Assembly: GCA_010015655.1 (NCBI GenBank)
Contig: ML976659.1
Location: 339,382-403,381, forward strand
DNA from: Bimuria novae-zelandiae CBS 107.79
Lineage: Eukaryota > Ascomycota > Dothideomycetes > Pleosporales > Didymosphaeriaceae
Direction of reading: 5' to 3'
Length of the DNA stretch: 64,000 nucleotides
Below, one piece after another: positions 22,380 to 35,006 of the stretch. Position 1 is the stretch's first letter; every line of letters starts with the position of its first letter. The notes under the pieces are model-generated. The model saw only the letters and a list, made by a program, of their open reading frames with translations, did not search any database and was not told where the DNA came from. The position numbers and the translations under genes are program-made.

Positions 22380-25300
22380 GTATAGTTTGCGCATTGTTAC
22401 ACTAGAGAGCCTTCTTAGTGTAAAGCGTGAAGCCGATGTTGCGGTAAAAGCGATCCTAGTATTGCGATTCAACGCCAGCAGCTAAGAGAGCATATAGCTC
22501 TGCTTCAGTAGTAGAACAAGTGACTAACTAAAGCATAGTGGCTTTCCAGTTAATAGGTATGCTATAAAGCATGAAGACGTATCTAGCAGACGATCGACGA
22601 GTCTTAATATTATCTCTAAATAATGCATCAGCAGCACTAAAGAAGGTAGGGATTATTAAGTTAATTTTTATAGCATAGGTCTGAGTAGGTTCACCCCCTC
22701 GAGCACTAATGGCAAGATATCTAGTACCGTACAGGTATTGCCACACGTGCTTAATCTCGAAGAGGTGGATTAGTCTAGGGTTTGTAAGAAACCTTGCAAG
22801 GACCGAGTGAGCGTATGCGACGTTAGGTCGCGTTATAGTTTTAATATAAGCTAGGTTGCCTATAAGGCGTTAGTAGGTCTTAGTGTTTAATAGCTTAGAG
22901 ATGCTATCGTAGGGTGCAAGTCTTAAAGTTAAGGAGAGAGGCGTAGAAGGGTATCTTCTATTAGCGCGGATAAGGTCAAACTTAGTACAGACCTTGTTAA
23001 TAAACGCATCCTAGACTAGGTAGAGCTAACGGCTAGCAAGAACGCGCTTAACTCAGATACTAAGAAACTATTTAACATCGCTAATTTAACGAAGGTTATA
23101 GAGCTTAATAAGCTATTATTCGAGCGTCTCGAAATCTTCTTGGTAGTTAGGGTGATAGAGGATGATGATATCGTCCACGTAGAAAAAGAGAATTACCCGG
23201 CTGTTCATCCAGAGGCATGGAAAGCCATAAACAGGGTGTAGGCCAAGCTTTCGCAGTAAAGCTTGGAAGTGTAGAGCCCACAGGCGTGGAGCTTCTTTCA
23301 AGCCATACAAGGCTCGTAGAAGACGGAGAATCTGGCCATACTTGTCTTAGAAACCATCTAGAGTTCTCACATAGAGAATGCGATCTAGGAAAGTATTAAG
23401 GAAGGCGCTTAGCACATTGTATTACATAGCCTTAAGGTTAAAGGCACACGTAAGGGCCATAAGAGCTTAAAAGAGGCGGGCGGTAAGAGTAGCTACGTAT
23501 ATGTTGCTATACTACCCTTAAAGGTCTCCACGGACGACGAGGCGGGCCTTGTACTTAAGCAGATATCTATCCTTATTAAACTTATAGGTAAATACCTATA
23601 TTAAAGGTACCGCATCTGTAGTATTCTTAGCTATAATATTTAGTAAGGCAAAGGTGCCCTTCTCCTAGTAGCTATTAAACTTAGTTACTCTAGCAGCTTT
23701 AAATTACTTTCTATGTGCGTGATGCTTAAGCTCCTTCTAGTTACGTGGTGGAGGAGGAAGATCGTCGCGATAAATACAAGTAAGATCACGCTTAATCCTA
23801 GGTTATAAAGTAATAAAAGTAGCCTTATAAGATTGCTGCATCATAGTAGCAAAGGTGTAGTACTTAGTTAAAGGACTAGCCTTAATAAAGTGCGCTTAGC
23901 GACGTCTTCTACTAGTAATAATATTATCCTGCGAGAAATTTAGATCTCGTCGTTGCGGAGCATTGTTATGTCGCTAATCTAGGACATATAGTTAATTCGT
24001 GTCATGTTTACGCGTTAGAATAGCTATTCTGGCCGTGTCTGCGTCTTCTTCAGGATTCTTATTAACGTTCCACCCCCCAGGTGTCGTGTGCTAAGAAGCC
24101 CTAGAAGCAGAGAACTCCTAGAATAGCTATTACTCTATTTAGTTAGGAGTAGTACGAGCAGTAATTATTAAAGAAGGTAGTTATTAAATCTCCTTTTGCA
24201 TAAGGGAAGAGGTGACTATTACTTATTGCTATATTATTAGCTATACAACTATAATAGTATTACTATTGTATTCCTCCTCAGGAATGTGTGCAGACTCAAC
24301 AATATAAGGCCTTACTAGTTAAGTAGATAGCTTATCCTTATAAAGTTTATTAATAAAGCGTACGTCGCGTACGCGGATAACGTAATTCGTGGCAAGTAGC
24401 TACACTTAATAGATATTTAAGGCGTCGTATCTAAGTAGGTATCTCTTAAAGGTGCGGTCTTCGAGTTTGTCTCCTCTTAGGAGGTGCTTATTAAGCACAA
24501 ATCCACGGCTTCTAATAACGTAGAGTCGAGAGAAGTCAGGGCGGACGCCAGTAACTATCTCCTACGGTGTACGCCAGTTAATAGATTTCGTAGGCGTAAT
24601 ATTAAGTAGCCTGGCTGCTGTGCAGACTAGCTTATTAGCTAAGGTCTTAGGTAGACTAGCATGGATTCGAAGAACCCTAGCAATAGTGACAATAATCGCT
24701 CTAGCTTGTTCAGCACCCCTAAGCTGTGCAGGAGTGTCTGGAGACCTTATCTTAACCTTAATGCTGGCTAACGTAAGGACTTTCTAAGCGGAAGAGCCCA
24801 AATTAGCTTCTGCTCGTCCATATCTAACGTCTCCATCTATAAAGACAATAGCTACTTGGTAGCCATACACCCGCTTAATCTTGTTGATGAGGCGAGTGAT
24901 CGCAGGAACGACAGTAGCCTTATGTCGATTCTTGAGAGTACAGATTTCGTAGAGCTTCGTGTACTCGCACACTGCATGCAATGCCCAGACATCTCTATTA
25001 TAGCATGCCTCACCATGCTTCTGGAGTTGGATGATGTCGACAATAATGCGATAAAATAGGCGATAGGCTTTGTCAGCGCGAGGTCGTCGACTAACGTCTT
25101 CCTTTATCTTGCCCTTAATGCATAAGGTATATGTATCTGTCCACTAATCACCTCTGCCATTAGTGCCTACTCTAAGGCCTGTAGTCGAGTCTTTGAGATG
25201 CTCGATAGCTTAATAGCTTAGGTATCTAAGCACTTAATATGCTTACATTATAATAACAACTTAAGGTAACTTTACGTAGGTGGAGTTAGCTACTATAGCC

Positions 25301-26920
25301 TAAAAAGGCTATCTAGCGTCTTAAGCGTTTAAGAACCAGTAGCCTCCAACTTGTTCGAGTTCTAAGAAGACCTGAGACTTATCTTTCTTAAAGAGCCTGT
25401 TTGTCTTTAAGTTAAAGTAGATCTTCTTGCAATAGCTAAGACTAAAGATATTAGTAATAAACCCTAAAATATATGCCACGTTTTTAAGAGTAATTAAGGC
25501 TATCTTATTGCCCCTTCTTATATTAAGAGTTACTTCTCCCTATGCCTTAACTCGGTGCGAGTTGCAGCCTGCTTATACAGTGTCTTAGGAGGAAGGAAGC
25601 CTAGTCTGCTTCTAATTAACACCTGTCCTATTGCAGATGTGGACATTTGAACCTAGGTCCATCACCTATCAGTTCTGTAGTGATCGATCGTGTAATAAAG
25701 ATGCAGAGTTTAATTACAAGAGTTGCGAGGGTTACAAGGATTATAAAAGTTACAAGGATTGCGAGGGTTGCATAAAGTAGGCTATATTTAACGCGTATCC
25801 GTCTAAGCTACAGTCTATACTAGTGTTAGCTTTATAGGTCTAACGTAATGCGGAGTTCTTTTTGCGTTTAGCTAGCTCAGCTTTAGCTTTTTCTATATTA
25901 AATGTCCACTAAATGTTTGCATCCTTATAGGCCTTTTTAGCCTTCTTAAGAGTGTCCTTATTACGAAAGACCTTAACAAGCTAAGACAAAGCCTTTAAAG
26001 TAGGCTTAAAGTCCTTTCGCCTGCCTTCAGCCTTAGTATTAAGTATAAAGCACTAAAGTATTGAGGTGTGTAGTCTACAGACACATTTTAATTAGTCCCT
26101 TCGGGTGTTTAGCAACGGCTCTGTGATTAATAAGGAAGATTACGATATAAAGCTACCTAGCGCCTTAGCTAAGTATTAGGTTATAGGCACCGTTCTCTGA
26201 TAACGGCTTATCAAGTCTTAGAGAGTTAGTGTCGGCATAACGTCACTTGCCTCTCCTTACTCTATAGCAAGGAACTGCGCTTGCGCCCATGCCTCATCTC
26301 CAGAGTCCCGTACAGCATAGATAAATCGCCATTGCGCTCGCGTTTCCGTCATCTCTGGCATGTCCTCTTGGACACATTGAGATGTGATTTGCGAGTATTT
26401 ATCTAGCTAAGCCTGAACGCTCTAGTTCCTTGGCTTCTTTTAGATATTAGTGTATTAGGTGGCAAGCTCTAGCCTCCGCTGTTGGTCCGTGACCTTAAAA
26501 TGCTTTTAGAGCGTCGTAAGCTGGCTCCGTGGATTGTCATACTCCGCCCTGTTAATAAGATAGACATGGGTTATTGCGACAGTGCGTAAGATCTTAAAAT
26601 TAACCTTACTAATTGCCTTTATAATTAACTCTTGACGTTTGGATTTAATCTCCCAGATCTTCCACGCATTAGCGGTGCTGTCATTAGACGGCTCTGCAAT
26701 AGGTGGTGGAGTTATCGTAGTAGAGTCAGGGTCGCAGTACTGCCATACGCCCTTGATGGTAGCGTATCGTCGTTTGGCAGCATACCAAGGTGTCCAGTCT
26801 GCTAAACCTTGGAGAACAGTGGTAGCACGAGCATCAGTGCTAGTAGTAGTGGCTATAATAGCGAATAAGCTACCTTGCTAGTTAGCAGAAAATATGAAGT
26901 AGAACTTTAAGAGTGTTGTA
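22380..26920 (-). pseudogene. Degenerate Copia Gag-Pol polyprotein
   Basis: On the minus strand from high to low coordinates: Gag begins near 26900 and contains NAWKIWEIKSKR (about 26675-26640), typical of ascomycete Copia Gag. Integrase lies near 25050-24300 (ALHAVCEYTKLYEI, then RLLNITPTKSINWRTP). Reverse transcriptase shows MYGLKEAPRLWALHF at 23310-23266 and the intact catalytic box FFYVDDIIIL near 23190. RNase H shows ADALFRDNIKTRRSSARYVF near 22650-22570 and a Ser/Ala-rich end. Stops and frame breaks occur throughout, but fewer than in the neighbouring Gypsy relic, so this is a younger insertion. Confidence 0.85.
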
Positions 26921-27164
26921 ATACAACAACAAGATGCGTGCAGCGACGCGAGGACAATTATAACGTAAAGTATAGTTAAAGAATATTAAAAACTTAGTTT
27001 TAATAGGTGCAAGAAATAATCTTAAAGAGTTGCGTAATGCGACGATAATAAAGCGTGCAACAACGCAAGAATAATCGCAACGTATACAACGTGTAATATA
27101 ATTAATAAAGTAAACAATCTTATTTAAGTATCGCAGCGTAGTGCGGGGATACCGGGCTTATAAC

Positions 27165-27337
27165 TATTGGATGTGGTCGGACTAAGCACAAGAGATGAAT
27201 GAGGCAGAAGGTTCGTTGTATTAAGAGAGCTATAGAGAGCGATTATATACACAACCATGATAAGTAAGCAGGTGACGAAGAGTCACGTGAGAGATGTAGT
27301 TTACATATACCGTGTGAACTGAGGTGCCATGCTGACA
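27165..27337 (-). repeat. Copia 5' LTR
   Basis: This is the 5' LTR of the minus-strand Copia element. Transcription would start here and run toward lower coordinates. The outer five bases TTAAT at 27338-27342 are the target duplication. Confidence 0.95.
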
Positions 27338-27861
27338 TTAATTAAGGAGCAAGAGGATAAGCAATAGCAGCTTTAAAAAGTGGAGATAGCAAAGCTAAAG
27401 AAGGCAGCTAAGCTATATAAGGAGAAAATACAGCAGGAAAAGCGTGCTGCGCAAAAGGCAGCTAAGAAGGCGAAGGAGGAGAAGAGGGTTAAAAAGGCTG
27501 CTTAGCGCGCTGCCTAGAAGTCTGCCCACGACGCTGAAAAAGCTCTGTAACTATCCCAAAAGGGTAAGAGAAAGGCCTCTCAGTCATCTCTACAGAGCAG
27601 AAAGCGTCAGAAACGTGGTGTTAATGCTATAGATGTTGGGGAGGCCTCAGAGGGCGCATCTGCTGCCCCAACTAAATCTACACGTAGCGGCCGCGACGTC
27701 AAGCTTCCTAATAGATATAAATAGTGAAAATTAATCGCAAGGATCTATATAGTAATTAACTAGAAAATCTTATAATAATACTAACTGTGGGTGGCTCTAT
27801 TGCCTTATTGCTGATAGAGCTGTTCTGGTGTTCGGCGATCGTTACGCGCACGGACACGTTA

Positions 27862-28462
27862 TATAGAGGAAAAGGCGCTAGACGCTTATAGCGCCTACAC
27901 ATAAAAGTCTAACTACTCGCATAGCTATTCGCACTAGTACCCCGCCCTATACTACTATAACCGTACTATTCTAACTAGTGCTAAACAGACCCTATAAATA
28001 ATAAGCCTAAAAAGCTCGCTACTAAAGAATTTAAATAATGGTGGACAAGCCTGCCTATCGAGATAATTATAGTATTCTTAGACGGCTTGGAACAGCGCAT
28101 AGAAAACGGCGAGCGCCACGTAACCTATGGATACGCTGTGTACCAGGGCTAGAGTCTATTATACACAGGTAAAGGCTCCCTTAACACGCGGGCCCACGTC
28201 TTCGACGCAGAAGTAGTAGGGGCCTAAAGAGGTCTTTAACACGTGCTATAGACTTAGGCGCACCGCCTAAGCCAGATTTAGATATGTCTAGATAGCATAT
28301 TAGTTATTTAGGGCATTAGGGGAGACCCCGCGCCGTTATCCTAGTGGGCCTTTATACGCTGCTAGGAAGCTATAGACACCTAGGATATCTAAATCTAATA
28401 GTTACTAGGCTACATAAGTATTAAAGGTAATAAGCTAGCTAATTAGCTAGCAGATAAGGCAG
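27862..28462 (+). pseudogene. LINE RNase H domain, degenerate
   Basis: This is the continuation of LINE ORF2 after the pogo insertion. Readable pieces are VFSDGLEQRIENGERHVTYG near 28070-28130 (the DG pair holds the first acidic residue of RNase H), then YAVYQG, VFDAEVVGA near 28200-28225 (Glu of the second site), GIRGDPAPLS near 28316-28345, and a final ISIKGNKLAN with LADKAAKC near 28409-28470. RNase H would remove the RNA strand during target-primed reverse transcription. The Gypsy insertion cuts the domain just after this last block. Confidence 0.85.
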
Positions 28463-28467
28463 CTAAG

Positions 28468-28735
28468 TGTGACGGCCTGGCATGCCGGTAGAACACATGA
28501 CCTCGCGTGAGAGGCGCGACTGCCTTACGCCTGGGTGTAGCTGCCTTACGCCTGGGTGCAGCTGCCCACGCACCCAGTGTAGCTACCTTGGATGGATAGT
28601 TATTCCGCTCCGATGGCTGCGCATAAAAGCGCGTAGGACCTTTATACCTATTCTCTCCTCATCTTAGTGTAGCTAAAATAGAGCCAACTTACCTTATCTA
28701 CTCTTTCGATGCAGGAGCCCGTGCTCGTCCTTATA
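28468..28735 (+). repeat. Gypsy 5' LTR
   Basis: Compared with 34734-35001 I count eight differences, all C/T or G/A. Six of them fit CpA to TpA on one strand. Inside is a tandem pair of about 21 bp around GCCTTACGCCTGGGTG. Confidence 0.95.
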
Positions 28736-29099
28736 TTATACTAAGATTACTTTACTTGGCTAGAGATAGTAATAAAATATTAGGTTAAACCGCTCGATCT
28801 GCCTGCGCGCACGACTTAACAACAACTACCTTAAGAGATTTACTACACGACTACGCTAAGCTATTAGTTTATTATAGAGTACAATTACCCGCAATAAGAG
28901 GTTCTAATACCACTAAGTAACGTACTGCTTAAAGGGAGTTAAAGGACGTAGTTTAGAAATAGTACGCCGCAGCTAGCTAGGAGAGCTAATTAGCCTGCCG
29001 CCCTTTGCTTAATAAACGTGCCATACAGGCAACCCACTGCTTACGCAAAGAGGGCTACGAGAGCCCTAGCCTCTTTGCTTTGCCTGCAGCGTTGACAAA

Positions 29100-30900
29100 A
29101 TGGCACCGAAACACCCATTTGTAGCGTTAGCCCTAGAGAAGGAGATGCTGGGCAGCGCGTATAACCCATCTAAATAATTTACCTACCAGGAACACGAGAT
29201 TCAGAGCTACGGCTCTATTACTAAAGAGAACCATGATTAAGACACTTTCCTAAAACTTGCTCGTATCTAGCAAGGCATTGATAAGGACCTCTTGCAACCT
29301 CCCTAGCTACTTATATTTACTAGTAACAACCTAATTACTGCGACGCTAGAGGCCGTAATTAAGCATTTCAGACACAACCTAATAGGGATTACTATAGAGC
29401 TAGTTGGCCAGCTACTTCTTCGTGGCGTGGAGCGACAATAATTATATATGTACCGCCAGATTACTACTAATACCTTAGCCAAAGGCGAAGAGTTGCATAA
29501 AGCCCTTATTTAAGCGCAGTAAAAGATAGACAAGTTAGAAGCCTAGCTTGCTAAATAGGCTATAGCAGACTCTACCCCTAATACACTAGTAACTTAACCT
29601 CGTACTACACGCTTCTAAATCCTACTATTAACGCCATAAAATCGCGGTGGCTTTGCTCCCACCAGCCTAAGCTTAGAGTCTGGCGAATTCAAATACTCGC
29701 CTCTCCCTCGCCCGTCACCCTTTAGACCTACCGCCCGTCTAGGCGCCCGACCCGCAAACCAGCGCTTAGTTAAGTTCCTAGACCCTCCGCTGCTCTCAGA
29801 CGGCAAGACAACTACGACCTTCGAGCATTGGAGGGCCCATATGGAGAACAAACTTCGGTCTAATTGCGATTGGTTTATTGGGGATAACCTACAGGACACC
29901 TAGGAGCGTATTGCAGTATACATGACTACACGCATAGAGAATCCTGCCCGCGACTAACTTGTGACTTTAATTGGAGCTCTACAAGATAGTGGCGAACGCA
30001 TTAACAGCGAATTTATAATAGATATAATAGAGCAAGCTTTTGGCGACCTATATAAGAAGAAGAAGACCTGTTAAGTATTTACCTAATTACGCCTACGCTC
30101 TATAGCTAAGTTTACTAGCTTCTAAGTAGACTTCTTCCGCCTTATAACGCAGCGCAAGCTACCTGCTAACTAATAGGTTAAAAAGTTCTATAAAAAGCTT
30201 ACGGATTAACTCCGTATAGATATAGGCCGCGATGTTCGTCGCCTTAAGGATAATTACTCTAAGTTTGTTAACATTGCCCACGACCTCGCACGAGAGGCAG
30301 CGATCACAGACTCCTGGGTTACCGCGCGCGCCAAACGAGACTCTCGAAAGAAGGCTACTCGCAAGTACGCTTCGATGCCGGCGTAGCCCCCTGCCCGCAC
30401 CCAGCCAGCGCGCGCCGCTACCATAGCTCCAGGTAGCCAGCTTACCTACTACTATTATAAAAAGCTAGGATACGTTTCTCGAGACTGCCTAAATAGCCCT
30501 ATTAATTAGAAAGCGTTAGAAGCCAGTAATTCAGCACCGCAAATTAACAAAGAGGTGTACTACAAGGCTAAGGACGGAGGCTCCCTCTCATCTAACAAGG
30601 AATCGGGAAAAGTATTACTCTAGGGGAAGTCTCCTCCCTAGAGAACCCTATAGGAGCTGCTAGCATACGAGACCGCTTGTTTGGCGGAAGTGCTTTCACT
30701 CTGCCCTGCCGCATCTTAACGAACGGGCTAGCGATTAGGTTAAAGGCTCTTATTAATACAGGCGCAGGTAGTTACGTCCTAGTCTACCTTAAATACCTTT
30801 ATATAATTAAGAAGGGACTTAAGGCATCTATTAAAAGCATGGAAGCTATTCCCCTGGCTAGATACGATAGTTAACTAAACAGGTAGGTGAAGAAGCACTT
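29100..30900 (+). pseudogene. Degenerate Gypsy Gag
   Basis: The frame starts at ATG 29100 (MAPKHPFVALALEKEMLGSA) and reads through RIP-type stops. The middle (about 29690-29900) holds the capsid-like part with FLDPPLLSDGKTTTFEHWRA. Near 30430-30485 a zinc knuckle reads YYYYKKLGYVSRDC, where the first Cys positions have become Tyr (TGC to TAC). The protease region probably follows with LINTGAGSYVLVYL near 30748-30790, a damaged DTGA-type aspartic protease site (Asn for Asp). Confidence 0.8.
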
Positions 30901-30949
30901 CCAGGCTAACCTGGTACTAAATAGCCACCGCCTTACTACTCACTTTATA

Positions 30950-33900
30950 CCCTGTAACACTGGCTGCCACGACCTTATAGTCGGCCGCAAGCTTCTCGAG
31001 GAAGCCAACGTCTAGATTAACTATAGGTAGTAGATGCTTAAGTGGCCAGACATAACATAGATTAACTATAAATAAGATATTATTATCCCAACGCGGGGCA
31101 TAGCTACAGGAATTAATCCTAAGCATTAAGCAGATACTAACTAACGTAACAAGCTTATAGACGTGGCTATTATACGGCACATCTACCGCTTATCGCAGCA
31201 ATCCCCTTAGCGTCGCACCTACCAGAAGAACCTAGTGAAGATAGAGGAGTAACTCCGCTACCAAGCGCCGCTATCGCAAGAGCAGTAGCTAACTCGCCCT
31301 AAACCTGTCTCCTGTAAGGACCTCGCTAAAGCAGGCCTTAAGATCAACACTATAAGAGCTATAGTATTTATAATTAATACGCGTTAAAAGGAGATAGTTA
31401 TTAGCTATATTAGCGTCTATAAGATAGAGAAGCTAATCCAAGACCGCAAGGAGGAGCTAGGCTAAACAGACCCTCTAGACCCAGACAAAGAACTCCGCTA
31501 GCTTCTTATAAAGAAGTTACTGTTCCTAGGCTACGTAGGCGCTACTCTAGCTCACTTCTTAAAGAAGGACTTAGACGTACTGCCTCTACACCGCGACAGC
31601 GTTAATCACAATATTAAGCTAACTATAGATAACACGCTAACGTTAAGCCCACTATATAGCATATCTCTAGAGTAGTTATAGCTTATTAAGGACTACCTAA
31701 ACAACTACCTCTAACGCGGTGTTATCACTTACAGCAACGCGCCGTACGCCTCACTAGTACTATTTACTAAGAAGCCTAAAGGGGGGTGGCAATTTTGTAT
31801 TAACTATCGCAAGCTTAACGCTATCACAAAGAAAGATGTCTATCCTATCCCACTTATCTAAGAGACCCTTGCGAGGCTCGCCCGTGCTAAGGTATTTATA
31901 AAGCTAGACGTACGGCAGGCATTCTATCGCATTTGACTAGGCAAGAAAGCAGAGGACCTAACTACCTTTCGTACACGCTATAGCAACTACAAGTATCGTA
32001 TGCTCCCATTTGGTCTCTACAATAGACCTGCCACCTTCTAGCGATACATTAACAAGGTACTGCATGGCCTACTCGACGACTTTTGCACAGCATATCTGGA
32101 CGATATCCTTATCTACTCAGAGGATCCACTGTATTATGAGGAGCATGTTGCGCAGGTGCTTAAATAACTCTATAACGCTAGCCTGCAAGCAGATATTAAG
32201 AAGAGTAAGTTTGCAGTGACTAAGACAAAGTTCCTTGGCCTTATTATCAGCACTTAAGGCATTTAGAAGGACCTAGAGAAGATCGCTGCTGTGCAGGACT
32301 AGCCTGTGCCTACATTAGTCAAAAGTATATAGTTATTTTTAGGCTTCTGCAACTTCTACTAGACCTTCCTTAAGGACTATAGACGCATTATTAGACCACT
32401 TACAAAGCTTCTTAAGAAGGGCGCCTAGCATGCCCTTAAAGAGTAAGAGCTTACAGCCTTTCAGCAAGCTAAAGACCTTATACTATTAGATAATGTACTT
32501 ACTTACTACTCTCCCTATCGCGTCACACGCATAGAAACAGACGCGAGCGATAGTGTTATTGCTGGCGTACTCTCGTAGCTACAGGACGACGGACTCTAGC
32601 GACCTGTAGCCTTCTATTCCAAGATAATAAGCGACCCACAGATGAACTACGACATACATGACAAAGAGATGCTGGCCGTGATCTGTGGCCTTAAAGAATA
32701 GAGATCTTAGCTTATTGGTCTATAGACAACTAAGCCCTTTAGCGCTATTACTAACTATTAAGCGCTAGAGTACTTCTCTACTAAGCGCGAGCTTACTCCT
32801 CGACAGATACGCTAGGCTATAATAGTAGCTAATTTTAACCTAAAGCTCACCTACTAACTAGGCACTACTAATGTGGTGGCTAACGCGCTGTCACGCAAGC
32901 AGGAGGAACTATAGACTTAGAAAGAGAAAGATAAGATAGCTCGCATAAGGGTCTTCTTACAGGCTAAGTAGCTAGACGTTAACATAGTGCAAGAAGCCAC
33001 AACCTAACTTACTAACCTAGCTACTTAAGGATTGCAGGGCTAGGAGCTTAAGATCGCTATAATAGACATCTTTATAGCCTCTCCCTCTGTAGAGGATCCT
33101 CATGCCCTTGTCGACTAAGTGATTAAGGTAAATCAGAATCACGATAGCCTATAAAAGCTGCGGGAAAAAGCTCTATCTAATAACTAAGGACCGTAGAAGC
33201 TAAATAATTAAGATCTACTCCTACATAAAGATTGGCTAATTATCCTAGCAGTCAACTTCCTACGCACCTACCTAATCTAAGCCACCTATGCTACGCAGCT
33301 CACTGCTCACCCAGGAAAAAGGAAGACAGCGAAGCTACTTAGAGATTAGTACTACTAGCCAAATCTAGCGAAGGATGTGGACACCTATATCGCCGCCTAT
33401 AAGGCTTATCGATAGAGTTATACGCCTTGCGACCGCACCCTAGGACTACTTAAGCCACTACTAATACTAGAGCAAGCATAGCAGGACGTCTTAATAGACT
33501 TTAAGTTATTCCTACCTAACAAGAAAGGGTATAATAACGCCTTTATTATGGTTAACCGCCTAAGCAAGCGCTGCTTCTCACTGCCCTGCCACAAGATAAC
33601 CACGGCAGAACAGGCTACAGATATGTACTATCGCTACATCTGGCGCGTGTACGGCCCACCCAAGTCTATTGTCTCTGATCGAGGCCCGCAGTTTGTCTCA
33701 GCATTCATAAGCAAGCTATATTAACTTATAGGCGTTAAGTAAAAGCTCTTAATAGCCTACTATCCTTAGACTAACGGCAATATAGAGATTATAAACTAGT
33801 ATCTTAACTAGCGCCTTCGCCTATTTATTAACTACCACTAGGATAACTGGTCTGACCTACTGCCCTGCATGGACTGGGCTCAGGCTATACTGCCTCATGA

Positions 33901-34670
33901 GACTACAGGCCTCTCGCCGTACGAGATCGAGTTCGGACATCAGCCTACTTACCACTGGGACTGGGAAGAGCGGACAAAGACCTCGCCCATAGTCCGTGAG
34001 CAGATGTCCCGAGAGGAAGCGCAGAACTACGCAAAGGTTTAACACAACGCTGTAAAGTAGGCTATAGAGATAGCTTAGAGAGGGATTGTTTATGCCCAAG
34101 AGCAACAAGCACGTTAAGTAAATAAGAAATAATGTAAGCTAGACTTTAAAGTAGGTAATTAGGTCTATATTACGCTAAGAGGCTTCACAACCGACTAGCT
34201 AAGTTAAAAGCTCGACCAGTAGATGTATGGGCCCTATCTAATTATCGCTATAAAAGGTCACTCCTATTAGGTTAAACTTCCGTTATATATGCACATGCAC
34301 GACGTCTTTCACGCAGACCGCCTACAGAAAGCCACCACAGACACACTACTAGGTCAGATAGAGCCAAAAGAGGAGCCAATAGAGGTTAACAGTAACTTAG
34401 AATAGCAAGTAGAGGAGATCTTAAATAGCCACATATACTATAGACATCTATAATACAAAGTCTCCTAGACTGCCTACAACCCTAACCCTACCTAGTACAA
34501 CGCCCGAGGCTTCGTTAGGGCACTATATAAAGTAAAGGAGTATCATAACATATACCTAGACAAAGCAGGGCTGCTACTACGACTAGATATCTGGCTACAA
34601 GCGTATAAGGCCAGCACCTATCTAGAGATAATAAAGAAAGATAATAAAGCTACGGTTATACTAGCATAAG
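30950..34670 (+). pseudogene. Degenerate Gypsy Pol: RT, RNase H, integrase, chromodomain
   Basis: Reverse transcriptase begins near 31760 with [18 protein letters not shown] and keeps an intact YLDDIL box at 32091-32111. RNase H is seen near 32540-32700 (ETDASDSVIAGVL, then MNYDIHDKEMLAV). The integrase core lies near 33490-34040: VIDFKLFLP with its Asp, then IVSDRGPQFVSAF near 33670-33710 with the second Asp. A chromodomain-like tail (PTQYNARGF-type block) appears near 34490-34620. In-frame TAG/TAA stops are scattered but long stretches stay open. Confidence 0.85.
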
Positions 34671-34733
34671 GCAAGACACGAAGGAGGTGACACGACGGAC
34701 TTAGAGGACTGAGCCTACCTTAGAGGGGGGTGA

Positions 34734-35001
34734 TGTGACGGCCTGGCATGCTGGTAGAACACATGACCTCGCGTGAGAGGCGCGACTGCCTTACGCCTGG
34801 GTGCAGCTGCCTTACGCCTGGGTGCAGCTACCCACGCACCCAGTGTAGCTACCTTGGATGGATAGTTATTCCGCTCCGACGGCTGCGCATAAAAGCGCGC
34901 AGGACCTTTGTACCTATTCTCTCCTCATCTTAGTGTAGCTGAAATAGAGCCAACTTACCTTATCTACTCTTTCGATGCAGGAGCCCGTGCTCGTCCTTAC
35001 A
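34734..35001 (+). repeat. Gypsy 3' LTR
   Basis: 268 bp, ending CGTCCTTACA directly before the CTAAG duplication. It keeps C or G at seven of the eight sites that differ from the 5' LTR. Confidence 0.95.
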
Positions 35002-35006
35002 CTAAG

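Larger units (their letters stand above)
21859..27337 (-). mobile_element. Copia (Ty1-like) LTR retrotransposon, 5.5 kb
   Basis: Two 173-bp LTRs lie at 21859-22031 and 27165-27337. On the element's own (minus) strand they start TGTCAGCATGGCACCTCAG and end CCGACA. The 5-bp duplication TTAAT flanks it at 21854-21858 and 27338-27342. The LTRs differ by a small number of transitions, for example TGTCGG against TATTGG. Gag, integrase, reverse transcriptase and RNase H follow in Copia order on the minus strand. It is inserted in the coding region of the pogo transposase. Confidence 0.95.
20381..27724 (+). pseudogene. Pogo/Fot1 transposase, interrupted by Copia and stops
   Basis: The start ATG at 20381 (MDPIQAAINEIESLNPGERF) opens a Psq-type helix-turn-helix (residues about 1-55). 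A CENP-B-type DNA-binding region follows (about 60-130), then the DDE_1 catalytic domain with NMDEKGCLIG near residue 155. Stops at 21116-21118 and 21593-21595 are TAG where TGG (Trp) is likely. After the second Asp (LLIIDGHGSY, 21194-21223) the third catalytic position reads LQPLN, Asn for Asp, at 21320-21322. The frame runs into the Copia insertion at 21858 and continues after 27342 as a long Lys/Ala/Glu coiled-coil tail, then a basic stretch, ending at 27724. It would have cut and pasted DNA at TA sites. Confidence 0.9.
20292..27859 (+). mobile_element. Fot1/pogo-type transposon, split by a Copia element
   Basis: Terminal inverted repeats read CCGTGTCCGTGCGCGTAACG on the left and ACGTGTCCGTGCGCGTAACG on the right in reverse, both leading to CGATCGCCGAACACC. 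TA is duplicated at 20290-20291 and 27860-27861. The left arm holds two copies of GCGTAACGATCG, the right only one. Without the 5.5-kb Copia insertion the element is about 2.1 kb. It inserted into the LINE between its reverse transcriptase and RNase H. Its coding part is the best preserved transposase in the window. Confidence 0.95.
28468..35001 (+). mobile_element. Gypsy (Ty3-like) LTR retrotransposon, 6.5 kb
   Basis: Identical-length LTRs (268 bp) stand at 28468-28735 and 34734-35001, starting TGTGACGGCC and ending CGTCCTTACA (TTATA in the 5' copy). The 5-bp duplication CTAAG lies at 28463-28467 and 35002-35006. Gag and Pol are on the plus strand, with integrase after RNase H as in Gypsy elements. 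It is inserted in the RNase H region of the LINE. Better reading frames and an intact reverse transcriptase active site mark it as younger than the Gypsy copy at 7765-14674. Confidence 0.95.
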
